Shown here one piece after another: positions 29,556 to 36,747 of a DNA stretch of 36,747 bases (position 1 is the stretch's first letter; the number at the start of each line of letters is the position of its first letter). The notes beneath the pieces were generated by a model. It was not told where the DNA came from. It searched no databases and was given only the letters and a program-made list of their open reading frames with translations. The stretch is from positions 1 through 36,747 of the forward strand of contig VSNB01000002.1 in the NCBI GenBank assembly GCA_009774055.1. Direction: 5' to 3'. Source of the DNA: Clostridiales bacterium (GTDB lineage: Bacteria > Bacillota > Clostridia > Oscillospirales > Oscillospiraceae). A program made the translations under genes and the position numbers.

Positions 29556-31235
29556 ATGACCTTTGTGCAAAACAAGAGAGATAAAACAGGTGCATCTAAT
29601 GTTCAATGGTACATAGCCATTTATGTTAGGCTCAGCAAAGAGGATGGCGATAAGTTGGAAAGTGACAGCATCCAGAATCAGAAGGGAATCATTGAACAGC
29701 ATATCAAGTATCTGGAAAATCAGGGCGAAATAATTGCTTCTGTTGAAGTCTATTCCGATGATGGCTACCCAGGCGGAAATTTTGACAGGCCAGAGTATAA
29801 ACGGATGATTGCCGATATTGAGGCGGGAAAAATCAACTGCATCATTTTTAAGGACAATTCCCGGCTGGGCCGCAATTACCCGGAACTTGGCCGACTTATG
29901 GAGGAGTATTTCCCGCAAAAAGGCATCCGTATCATTTCTGTCCTAAACCACATCGACAGTCTGAAAGACCCCAACGGATATTGCAGCGCCATTGTTTCCT
30001 TCTCCAACATCATGAACGATGACTACATTCGGCAACTTTCCATCAAGATCAAATCCACCTTTGCAATGAAGCGGGAACGGGGGGAATTTCTTGGTAACTA
30101 TGCTCCCTACGGTTATCAGAAAAGCCACGAAGATAGGCATAAGCTGATTATTGATCCGGAGGCCGCAGAGATTGTCCGCATGATTTTTAACTGGTATGCG
30201 GATGGAGTTTCAGCCAGTGGAATTGTGAAACAACTCAACGCTTTACAAATCATGCCCCCTTCGGTCTATAAGACGATGAAGGGCTGTAAAGGCTTTGCAG
30301 GCCATTCCAGTGGGGGTATAAAGCGAAATATCTGGTCTATCACATCAATAAACACTATGCTGAAAGACGAGGTATACATTGGCAATCTGGTACAAGGCAA
30401 GTTTAAGAGCGCGTCATATCGGACAAAGAAAATGGTCCCAACAGATGAGAGCGAGTGGACTGTAATAGAGGGAACGCATGAAGCAATTATTACAGACGAC
30501 ATTTTTTCCATCGTGCATGACCGCTTTGCACGGCATACCAGAGTCGCCCCGAACCGGCATAACAGCTATTTACTATCCGGCTTTGTCAAGTGCGCCCGCT
30601 GTGGCGGGCGCATGAATCGAAACGCCTCCGCAGGTCAGGGACGCTTCCGCTGTATGACCCGTGTTTATTCCCCCGAAAAATGCCAGTGTCCATCTGTTAA
30701 GGAATCCGTACTTGAGGAAGTGGTTTTGAACGCAATACAAGGACAGATACAAGAACTCGTGGATGCAAAATCAGTTATTGAGGCGGCTCGTCAGGAACGT
30801 CCAGATGGCCACCCTTCCAATGAGTACACTTTAGCAATCAAGCGTGTAGAGCGGGAATTGAAACGGCTGGAGGATGCAAAATTCCGTTTATACGATAATC
30901 TTGAAAAGGGTATTATTGACGAAGATGAATATATCCAATTTAAGCGCAAGTACACGGCAGAAATTGAAGAACAGCGGCGGCAAATCCAGCAGTTACAGGC
31001 GAGCATGGCTGACTTGGAGAAGTTTAGGAAGCAGGACGATGAATTTGTTGCCTTTTTTGAAAGGTACGGCAACATAAACGTAATAGACCGTAGTGTGCTG
31101 GAACGGCTTCTGGATCATGTGGAAGTGGTAGACGGCTCTAATATCGCTATCTACTTCAAATTCTCCGCAGAGCGCAAAAAAATCCTCGATTTTGCAAAGA
31201 ACATCGAGGAGGCCGTGACGGATGGTATACGTTAG
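29556..31235 (+). CDS. Large serine recombinase (TnpX-like integrase)
   Basis: 559 residues from ATG 29556 (AGAAAGGAG upstream; GTG 29550 overlaps it). The resolvase domain (about 15-160) has the catalytic Ser27 in IYVRLSKEDGD, DDGYPGGNFDRPEYKRM and DNSRLGRNYPELGRLMEEYF. The Recombinase domain (about 185-300) starts APYGYQKS and includes EIVRMIFNWYADGVSASGIV. A zinc ribbon (about 346-380) has CARCGG and later cysteines in FRCMTR and CQC. A coiled coil (about 425-490, LKRLEDAKFRLYDNLEKGII) precedes the end. It cuts both strands at attachment sites to integrate and excise the element. Repeats containing TTAGCACAC start at its own stop codon and continue into the adjacent putative att region. 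Confidence 0.96.
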   Translation: MTFVQNKRDKTGASNVQWYIAIYVRLSKEDGDKLESDSIQNQKGIIEQHIKYLENQGEIIASVEVYSDDGYPGGNFDRPEYKRMIADIEAGKINCIIFKDNSRLGRNYPELGRLMEEYFPQKGIRIISVLNHIDSLKDPNGYCSAIVSFSNIMNDDYIRQLSIKIKSTFAMKRERGEFLGNYAPYGYQKSHEDRHKLIIDPEAAEIVRMIFNWYADGVSASGIVKQLNALQIMPPSVYKTMKGCKGFAGHSSGGIKRNIWSITSINTMLKDEVYIGNLVQGKFKSASYRTKKMVPTDESEWTVIEGTHEAIITDDIFSIVHDRFARHTRVAPNRHNSYLLSGFVKCARCGGRMNRNASAGQGRFRCMTRVYSPEKCQCPSVKESVLEEVVLNAIQGQIQELVDAKSVIEAARQERPDGHPSNEYTLAIKRVERELKRLEDAKFRLYDNLEKGIIDEDEYIQFKRKYTAEIEEQRRQIQQLQASMADLEKFRKQDDEFVAFFERYGNINVIDRSVLERLLDHVEVVDGSNIAIYFKFSAERKKILDFAKNIEEAVTDGIR

Positions 31236-31260
31236 CACACTTTCGAGAAAAAGGCGGGGC

Positions 31261-31377
31261 GAGTGGTGTATATTAGCACACTATCCTCTCAAAAATTCAA
31301 GAATTGTCGAAAAACAGCAAATCAAATTTCACCAATCTATAAGAATGTGTGCTAATATATGCCACTCATACGAGTGG
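31261..31377. other. Putative right attachment region
   Basis: A 21-base inverted repeat with 19 matches has arms starting GAGTGG and ending TATTAGCACAC (31261-31281) and the reverse at 31347-31367. A further TTAGCACAC overlaps the recombinase stop (31232-31240). Next to the right arm is the dyad CCACTC-ATAC-GAGTGG (31362-31377), where the GH18 coding sequence begins. The set lies just behind the recombinase gene, as expected for a recombinase binding and crossover area. The exact core is not determined. Confidence 0.6.
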
Positions 31378-31818
31378 GGCTACACCGCCGGTCCGCCCAT
31401 GGCGGTGGCCCCTCTGCCGAATGTCCGGCAGGTGCTGGATTACGCCGTGACAGAGATCCCCCGGAAAAAGATATACCTGGGCATCCCCAACTACGGTTAC
31501 GACTGGCCCCTGCCCTTCGTCCAGGGCCAGACCCGGGCCCGGTCCATCTCCAACCAGGAGGCCGTGGCTCTGGCGGTCCGCTACCGGGCGGAGATCCAGT
31601 TTGACCAGCAGGCCCAGGCGCCCTGGTTCGACTACACCGCTCCCGGCGGCGTACCCCACGTGGTCTGGTTCGAGGACGCCCGCAGCATGTCCGCCAAGCT
31701 GGGCCTCATCAGCGAGTACGGCCTGTACGGCGCGGGCTACTGGAACCTGATGCGGCCCTACCCCCAGGGCTGGGCCGTCCTGGACGCGCTGTATGAGACG
31801 GCGGAGGGACAGCCTTGA
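31369..31818 (+). pseudogene. 3' fragment of a GH18 spore-germination-type hydrolase
   Basis: 150 codons run from YEWGYTAGPPMAVAPLPNVR to TGA at 31816-31818. The segments EIPRKKIYLGIPNYGYDWPL, PHVVWFEDARSMSAKLGLIS and GAGYWNLMRPYPQGWAVLDA are characteristic of the C-terminal half of YaaH/SleL-type GH18 proteins (LysM plus GH18 cortex hydrolases). The catalytic DxxDxE region and LysM repeats are missing, because the element joins the gene here. The open frame continues upstream into element DNA to 31222, but there it has no likeness to GH18. The missing 5' half should be at the other end of the element. The intact gene would act in spore germination. Confidence 0.85.
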
Positions 31819-32210
31819 AGCAAATGCAATCTCTTTTCTAAAAAAGCCCTCCGCAGGAGTTTGCCGCCCGCAGGCGGCAAATAAATCTCAATCGCTTTTC
31901 CCGCGGCGTGTACGTGGGAAAACTCTTTGCGCGGAGCGAGCGTCGAATTATGCGCCAAAGGCGAGCAACCGAGGCGCAGAGCGAAGCGGAAACTCCGTCC
32001 CAAAAGTGGCGTAGCCACTTTTGGGACACAAAACCAAGAGCCCCGGGCGTATGGCCCGGGGCTCTTGGTTTAGAAAAGAGAGAGGGAGAAAAGAGAGAAT
32101 TCATTGCTGAACAACGCCATGATAATATAGGGAAAACGAAAAGTCAACCTCCCCGAAATACAATTCACGAAATGTTCACAGCCGGTTCAAAAACCATTCA
32201 AAATCCCATC
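31819..32210. repeat. Hairpin-rich intergenic spacer
   Basis: No gene is seen. Three hairpins follow each other: TTTGCCGCC/GGCGGCAAA (about 31859-31881), GTCCCAAAAGTGGC/GCCACTTTTGGGAC (31997-32027) and AAACCAAGAGCCCCGGGC with its complement (32031-32071). The middle one is a perfect 14-base palindrome with a 3-base loop, like a small repetitive element. Confidence 0.7.
32031..32071. terminator. Intrinsic terminator
   Basis: A perfect 18-base stem with a 5-base loop, GC-rich inside and flanked by AAA and TTT, lies after the GH18 fragment and before the MarR promoter. Confidence 0.75.
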
Positions 32211-32270
32211 TTGACGTCCGTCAAAATTTGGCGTATAGTTAGCGTGCTAAAATTAAGTATACGAACTATC
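32211..32270 (+). promoter_or_regulatory. MarR operon promoter with operator dyads
   Basis: TTGACG (32211-32216) and TATAGT (32234-32239) are 17 bases apart. A palindrome TTAGCGTGCTAA (32239-32250) overlaps the -10 box end, and ATAGTT/AACTAT (32235-32240, 32265-32270) encloses it. The placement fits autorepression by the MarR protein. Confidence 0.7.
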
Positions 32271-32292
32271 CAGAAAGAAAGGGGGAATGAGC

Positions 32293-32745
32293 ATGGATAA
32301 ACTGCCGGAACTTGGGCGGATGATCTCCTATTGCGGTCACCTGGGTAAGCTGAGCAACGACCAGCTTCTCCGGCAGGCCGGCTACGACGTTACGCCGGTC
32401 CAGACCCACCTGCTGCTCCACCTGGCCTGCTGGACCGGTGAGCAGGAAGCCAGCCAACGGGACCTGGAGCGGAAGCTGCGCCTGAAGCCCTCCACTGTCA
32501 ACGGCATCGTGGACCGTCTGGAGGCAAAGGGCTATGTTTCCCGCCGGGCCAGCCCCCAGGACGGCCGCGTCCGCCTGGTGAGCCTGACGGAGGCGGGGCG
32601 CAGCAAGGTGCAGGACTTTCACGTTATCGTGGAAGAGACGGAACGCCGCTTCACTGCGAGTCTGTCTGAACAGGAGCGCGGACAGCTGCGAAAGCTGCTC
32701 TCCCGCATTATCGAAAACTTGGAAAACGAGGTAAACAGCGTATGA
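32293..32745 (+). CDS. MarR-family transcriptional regulator
   Basis: 150 residues from ATG 32293; ATG 32287 is in frame but touches the ribosome site AAGGGGGA. The winged helix-turn-helix lies at about 40-105: SQRDLERKLRLKPSTVNGIV, then DRLEAKGYVSRRASPQDGRV. The wing DGRVRLVSLTEAG is typical of MarR. The protein likely represses its own operon and responds to a small ligand exported by the ABC pair downstream. The TGA stop overlaps the ATG of the ABC gene (ATGA). Confidence 0.92.
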   Translation: MDKLPELGRMISYCGHLGKLSNDQLLRQAGYDVTPVQTHLLLHLACWTGEQEASQRDLERKLRLKPSTVNGIVDRLEAKGYVSRRASPQDGRVRLVSLTEAGRSKVQDFHVIVEETERRFTASLSEQERGQLRKLLSRIIENLENEVNSV

Positions 32746-34478
32746 TCAAAAAACTCTGGCCATATACCAGAGGCTGCCGGAAGTGGATCCTCTTCGGCGT
32801 ACTCTGTTCCGCCAGCGAGGCGGTGTTCGAACTGCTGCTCCCTCTGGTGATGGCAGATATTGTGGATACCGGCATTCCCTCCGGCGACACCGGCTATATC
32901 CTGATTCGGGGGGCGCTGATGGTGCTGATGGCCCTGGTATCCATGTCCCTGGGCATCGGATCGGCCTTCCTCTCCTCCCGGGCGGGCCAGGGCTTTGGCG
33001 CGAACCTGCGGCAGGCCCAATATGACCACATCCAGGAGTACTCCTTCCGGAATATCGAGAAGTTCTCCACCGCCTCCCTGGTCACCCGCCTGACCAACGA
33101 CTGCAATATGCTTCAGATGTCCCTGATGATGGGCATGCGCCTGCTGGTCCGGGCCCCGGTGATGCTGGTTTCCGCCTTGGCTCTGGCGGTTTCCATCAGT
33201 CTGAAGCTCAGCCGGGTGTTCCTGGTTGCCATGCCCTTGCTGCTGGTGCTCATCGGCCTGATCGTCAAGCTTGTCAGCCCCATGTTCAGCGCCCTGCAGG
33301 AGCGCACCGACGATGTGAACCTGGCGGTGCAGGAGAACCTGTCCGGCATCCGGGTGGTGAAGTCCTTCGTCCGGGAGGACTATGAGGAGGAGAAATTCCG
33401 CGAGCGCAACGACGCTCTGCGGCGCGTCTCGGAGCGGGCCTTTGGGTTCGTGGTAATGAACATGCCCGTTATGATGCTCATCACCTACGGCGCCATCATC
33501 GCCGTCATGTGGTACGGCGCTCCCCTGGTCCAGACCGGGGAACTGGAGGTGGGCCTCCTGTCCACCTTTTTCACCTATATCACCCAGGTGCTCATGAGCC
33601 TGATGATGGTGTCCATGATCATGATGATGCTCACCCGGGCCATTGCCTGCGCCAAGCGCGTGTCGGAGGTGCTGGACGAGGTCCCGGACATCGCCGATGG
33701 GGCCGCCGCGCCGGATCTGGCGGTGCCCGACGGCTCCGTGGACTTTGACCATGTGTCCTTCAAGTACAGCGGCGACTCGGAGAAGTGGAACCTCCGCGAC
33801 ATTGATCTCCACATCAAAAGCGGCATGACCGTGGGCATCATCGGCGGCACCGGCTCCGCCAAGTCCACCCTGGTCCAGCTCATCCCCCGGCTCTACGAGG
33901 CCCAGGAGGGCGTCGTCCGCGTGGGCGGCAGGCCGGTCCAGGACTACACCATGGAACGCCTGCGGGACGCGGTGAGCATGGTGCTGCAAAAGAACACCCT
34001 GTTTTCCGGCACCATCCGGGAAAACCTGCTGTGGGGCGATGAAAACGCCTCCGATGCGGACGTGGAGGCCGCCTGTGAGGCCGCCTGCGCCGCGGAGTTC
34101 ATCCGCAGGATGCCGGACGGCTACGACACCGACCTGGGCCAGGGGGGCGTGAACGTCTCCGGCGGGCAGAAGCAGCGTCTGTGCATCGCCCGAGCCATTC
34201 TGAAAAAGCCCAAGGTGCTGATTCTGGACGACAGCACCAGCGCGGTGGACACCGCCACCGACGCGAAAATCCGCGCCGCCTTCCGCACCCAGCTGCCGGA
34301 TACCACCAAGCTGATTATTGCCCAGCGGATCGTCTCCGTCATGGATGCGGACCTGATCGTGGTCATGGATGACGGCAGGATCGCGGACGCGGGCACGCAC
34401 GAGGAACTGATGAAAACCAGTGAAATTTACCGGGACGTCTACCAGTCCCAGCAGGAAGGGGTGAGCATAGATGGCTGA
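32742..34478 (+). CDS. ABC exporter half-transporter, degenerate site subunit
   Basis: 578 residues. Six membrane segments in about 1-310 precede the nucleotide-binding domain (about 325-570). Walker A is GGTGSAKS (368-375), with Ala at a position usually Gly; the signature is VSGGQKQR. Walker B is LILDDSTSAVD with Asp496 and Asp497, where Asp497 replaces the catalytic Glu. This is the known pattern of the non-catalytic half in heterodimeric exporters such as LmrC/TM287 types. It overlaps the MarR gene by 4 and the next gene by 8 bases, so three genes form one operon. The substrate is probably a drug or peptide (inference). Confidence 0.93.
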   Translation: MIKKLWPYTRGCRKWILFGVLCSASEAVFELLLPLVMADIVDTGIPSGDTGYILIRGALMVLMALVSMSLGIGSAFLSSRAGQGFGANLRQAQYDHIQEYSFRNIEKFSTASLVTRLTNDCNMLQMSLMMGMRLLVRAPVMLVSALALAVSISLKLSRVFLVAMPLLLVLIGLIVKLVSPMFSALQERTDDVNLAVQENLSGIRVVKSFVREDYEEEKFRERNDALRRVSERAFGFVVMNMPVMMLITYGAIIAVMWYGAPLVQTGELEVGLLSTFFTYITQVLMSLMMVSMIMMMLTRAIACAKRVSEVLDEVPDIADGAAAPDLAVPDGSVDFDHVSFKYSGDSEKWNLRDIDLHIKSGMTVGIIGGTGSAKSTLVQLIPRLYEAQEGVVRVGGRPVQDYTMERLRDAVSMVLQKNTLFSGTIRENLLWGDENASDADVEAACEAACAAEFIRRMPDGYDTDLGQGGVNVSGGQKQRLCIARAILKKPKVLILDDSTSAVDTATDAKIRAAFRTQLPDTTKLIIAQRIVSVMDADLIVVMDDGRIADAGTHEELMKTSEIYRDVYQSQQEGVSIDG

Positions 34479-36360
34479 AACAGGAAGAAGGCCCCGGGGC
34501 CCCCGGGGACACGGCGGCCCTCCCGGCGGCTTCCAAAAGCCCAAGGACATCCGGAAAACCATCGGCACGCTCATGGGATATATCGGGCGGTCAAAATGGC
34601 TGCTGGCGGTGGTATCGGTGTGCCTGGTGCTGAATACCGCCTGCTCCATCGGCGGGTCCTATATGCTCCGGCCCCTCATCGATGAGTGCATCGTTCCCGG
34701 GGACTACCCCCGGCTGGCCCGGACGCTGGCCCTTATGGCCGGCATCTATCTCTGCGCGGCCCTGCTCAGCTACAGCTATTCCCGGATCATGGTCCGCGTG
34801 GCCCAGAAGGCCACCCACGCCATCCGCCGGGACCTCTTCGCCAGGATGCAGGATCTGCCTCTGAGCTACTTCGACACCCACACCCACGGCGAGCTCATGA
34901 GCCGCTACACCAACGATATCGACACCCTCACCGAGATTTTGCAGAACGGCATGATCTCCCTGATCTCCGGCGGGCTCACCTTCATCGGCGTGGTTGCCAT
35001 GATGCTGTACCTCAGTCCGCTGCTGTTTCTGGTGACGGTGTTCTCCCTGGGGCTGATGCTGGCGGTCATTATGACTGTGGGCAAGAGGTCCCGCCGGTAC
35101 TTCATGGCCCAGCAGCGGGACCTGGGAGAGATCAACGGCTATATCGAGGAAATGATCGAAGGGCAGAAGGTCATCAAGGTCTTTAACCACGAATCCAAGG
35201 CAAGGGAGGGCTTCCGGACGCGCAACGAGGCGTACCGCCGCAGCGCCACCAACGCCCAGTCCTTCGCCGGCGCCATGATGCCCGCCATGGGCAACATCAG
35301 CCACATCAACTACGCCCTGACCTGCTGCGTCGGCGCGCTGCTGTCCATCGCCTTTGGGCTGGACCTGGGGTCTTTGGTGGTCTATCTCCAGTATACCCGC
35401 CAGGTCAGCCAGCCCATCGGCCAGGTCAGCCAGCAGGTCAACAACATCCTGGCCGCCATTGCCGGCGCGGAACGGGTGTTTGAGGTGATGGAAACCGCGC
35501 CGGAGGTGGACGAGGGCCGGGTGACCCTGGTCCACGTCACCCGCGCCGCCGACGGGTCCCTGACGGAGGCGTCGGGCCGCGGCGACGGCTGGGCCTGGAA
35601 GAAGCCGGACGGCGGGCTGACGCCCCTCCGGGGTGACGTGCGGTTCAAGGGTGTGGTGTTCAGCTACGTGCCGGAAAAGACTATTCTCCACGGCATCAGC
35701 CTCTACGCCAAGCCGGGGCAGAAGATCGCCTTCGTAGGCTCCACCGGCGCGGGCAAGACCACCATTACCAACCTGATCAACCGCTTTTATGAGATCGCGG
35801 ACGGCCTCATCACCTATGACGGTATCGATGTCCGGGATATCCGCAAGGAGAGCCTGCGCCGCTCCCTGGGCATTGTTCTCCAGGACACCCACCTCTTCAC
35901 CGGCACCATCGCCGACAACATCCGCTACGGCAAGCTGGACGCCACCGATGAGGAGGTCCGGGCGGCGGCGCGGCTGGCAAATGCGGACACCTTTATCAGC
36001 CACCTGCCCGACGGCTACGACACCTGGATCACCGACGACGGCGGCAGTCTCAGCCAAGGGGAGCGGCAGCTGCTGGCAATCGCCCGGGCCGCCGTGGCGG
36101 ACCCGCCGGTGCTGATCCTGGACGAAGCCACCAGCTCCATCGACACCCGGACGGAGAGGCTCATAGAAAAGGGGATGGACCAGCTGATGGCGGACCGTAC
36201 CGTGTTTGTGATCGCCCACCGGCTGTCCACCGTCCGCAATGCAAAAGCGATCATGGTGCTGGAGCAGGGGGAGATCATCGAACGCGGCGACCACGACGAG
36301 CTCATCGCCCAGGGCGGCAAGTACTACCAGCTGTACACCGGTCAGGCGGAGCTGAGCTGA
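34471..36360 (+). CDS. ABC exporter half-transporter, catalytic subunit
   Basis: 629 residues from ATG 34471. A Gly/Pro/Arg-rich cytoplasmic N-terminus (RRPRGPRGHGGPPGGF) precedes six membrane segments (about 45-340) and the nucleotide-binding domain (about 390-625). Walker A is GSTGAGKT (423-430), the signature is LSQGERQ, and Walker B is LILDEATSSID with Asp551 and catalytic Glu552. An insert of about 30 residues before the domain (EASGRGDGWAWKKPDGG) is longer than usual. It would pair with the preceding protein, giving one active and one degenerate ATP site. Confidence 0.94.
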   Translation: MAETGRRPRGPRGHGGPPGGFQKPKDIRKTIGTLMGYIGRSKWLLAVVSVCLVLNTACSIGGSYMLRPLIDECIVPGDYPRLARTLALMAGIYLCAALLSYSYSRIMVRVAQKATHAIRRDLFARMQDLPLSYFDTHTHGELMSRYTNDIDTLTEILQNGMISLISGGLTFIGVVAMMLYLSPLLFLVTVFSLGLMLAVIMTVGKRSRRYFMAQQRDLGEINGYIEEMIEGQKVIKVFNHESKAREGFRTRNEAYRRSATNAQSFAGAMMPAMGNISHINYALTCCVGALLSIAFGLDLGSLVVYLQYTRQVSQPIGQVSQQVNNILAAIAGAERVFEVMETAPEVDEGRVTLVHVTRAADGSLTEASGRGDGWAWKKPDGGLTPLRGDVRFKGVVFSYVPEKTILHGISLYAKPGQKIAFVGSTGAGKTTITNLINRFYEIADGLITYDGIDVRDIRKESLRRSLGIVLQDTHLFTGTIADNIRYGKLDATDEEVRAAARLANADTFISHLPDGYDTWITDDGGSLSQGERQLLAIARAAVADPPVLILDEATSSIDTRTERLIEKGMDQLMADRTVFVIAHRLSTVRNAKAIMVLEQGEIIERGDHDELIAQGGKYYQLYTGQAELS

Positions 36361-36462
36361 TGCGGGACATTTTTTGAAAGAAAAAGAATCAAAAAGAACA
36401 TTTCGGGTAAAACTCTGTTTTACCTGGAAGTGATAATTGCAACAGAATATTTGTCCAAAATG

Positions 36463-36471
36463 TGGTATACT
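36463..36471 (+). promoter_or_regulatory. Extended -10 promoter for rubredoxin
   Basis: TGGTATACT (36463-36471) fits an extended -10 element. No -35 box is present at normal distance. Confidence 0.5.
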
Positions 36472-36506
36472 AAAAATATCTGTCAAACAGAAAGGAGCGA
36501 TTTCTT

Positions 36507-36662
36507 ATGAAATACGTTTGCGATGTCTGCGGCTACGAGTACGATGAGGCGCTGGGCGATCCCGATCACGGCATCGCCCCCGGCACCAAGTGGGAGGATA
36601 TTCCCGCGGATTTCGAGTGCCCCCTGTGCGGCGTGGGTAAGGATCAGTTCTCCGCCGCCTGA
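36507..36662 (+). CDS. Rubredoxin
   Basis: 51 residues from ATG 36507, with AAAGGAGCG upstream. Two CxxC knuckles, Cys5-Cys8 in YVCDVCGYEYD and Cys38-Cys41 in FECPLCGVGKD, bind one iron. The conserved KWEDIPADF lies between them. Rubredoxins carry single electrons, in anaerobes often to oxygen- and peroxide-reducing enzymes. Length is normal. This is a chromosomal gene with its own promoter. Confidence 0.97.
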   Translation: MKYVCDVCGYEYDEALGDPDHGIAPGTKWEDIPADFECPLCGVGKDQFSAA

Positions 36663-36681
36663 TTCCCCCGCAGAAGAGGCG

Positions 36682-36718
36682 TCCCCGCGCGCGCCCGCAC
36701 CGCGCGCGCCGTGGGGGA
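36682..36718. other. GC-rich stem-loop after rubredoxin
   Basis: TCCCCGCGCGCGC pairs with a later GCGCGCGC and GGGGA, with a small bulge. On the plus strand it is followed by an A-run rather than a T-run, so it is not a standard terminator in that direction. A ribosome site AGGAGGAG at 36731-36739 announces another gene outside the window. Confidence 0.5.
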
Positions 36719-36747
36719 AGAAAAAATACATAGGAGGAGTTTGGAAA

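Larger units (their letters stand above)
1..31368. mobile_element. Integrative and conjugative element (right-hand part)
   Basis: The stretch carries VirD4, VirB4, PrgI, TrbL/VirB6-like, Maff2-like and NlpC/P60 genes, a surface adhesin module, regulators and a large serine recombinase, which is the usual content of a Firmicutes ICE. A private palindromic repeat occurs from position 14 to 29274 and was not seen beyond it. The right boundary is placed near 31360-31369, where sequence resembling a GH18 hydrolase begins in mid-protein. The left end, relaxase and oriT lie outside the window. The exact boundary base is inferred. Confidence 0.85.

Noticed and set aside
32619..36486. Two long minus-strand open frames opposite the ABC genes
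   Set aside because: They are His/Gly/Asp-rich shadows of GC-rich coding sequence; the plus-strand genes have all ABC motifs.
1..36747. tRNA, rRNA, relaxase gene or antibiotic-resistance gene
   Set aside because: None was recognised in the sequence; the relaxase is expected upstream of the window.

Overview
The window is the right-hand part of an integrative and conjugative element (ICE) of a Gram-positive, spore-forming gut-type Clostridia (Oscillospiraceae-like), followed by about 5.4 kb of host chromosome. The basis is: Firmicutes-style type IV secretion genes (VirD4, Maff2-like, TrbL/VirB6-like, PrgI, VirB4, NlpC/P60), strong AGGAGG ribosome sites with frequent GTG/TTG starts, a large serine recombinase at the right edge, and a broken GH18 spore-germination-type gene immediately outside it. 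The left end of the element, its relaxase and its origin of transfer are not in the window.

Layout. 1-10193 is a surface module: the tail of a membrane protein, a secreted sortase, a CAP-domain protein, and a giant 2641-residue adhesin with a thioester domain and about 23 Cna-B/SpaA modules. 10257-12739 holds an unknown basic protein and two tandem paralogous pentapeptide-repeat proteins. 12736-21975 is the transfer operon, interrupted by an MT-A70 methyltransferase and by an antisense HEPN-like gene. 21982-28834 is an AT-richer cargo and regulation region: XRE regulator, ECF sigma factor with a DUF4367-type anti-sigma-like protein, a small secreted protein, a peptidoglycan-binding hydrolase, a lipoprotein on the minus strand, and a sigma-like/HTH gene pair. 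28835-29242 has no gene but is dense in hairpins. 29324-31235 holds a 50-residue protein and the serine recombinase. 31236-31368 looks like the right attachment region. From 31369 on the DNA is chromosomal: the 3' end of a GH18 gene, a hairpin-rich spacer, a MarR regulator with two ABC exporter half-transporters, and rubredoxin.

The most unusual signal is a palindrome dispersed through the element: 14-base arms GGAAATGCGTCTCA and its complement around a 3-base loop (GCG, CCG or CCA). I count nine good and two decayed copies. Nearly all lie between genes just upstream of a ribosome binding site; one lies inside a coding sequence. None was found in the chromosomal flank. It contains two inverted CGTCTC sites and reads as MRLTVRRIS, so it creates false or alternative N-termini. 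Other notable points are non-ATG starts on two transfer-region genes, an adhesin that stops right after LPRTG, a candidate structured RNA upstream of the recombinase, and insertion of the ICE in a germination-type gene.
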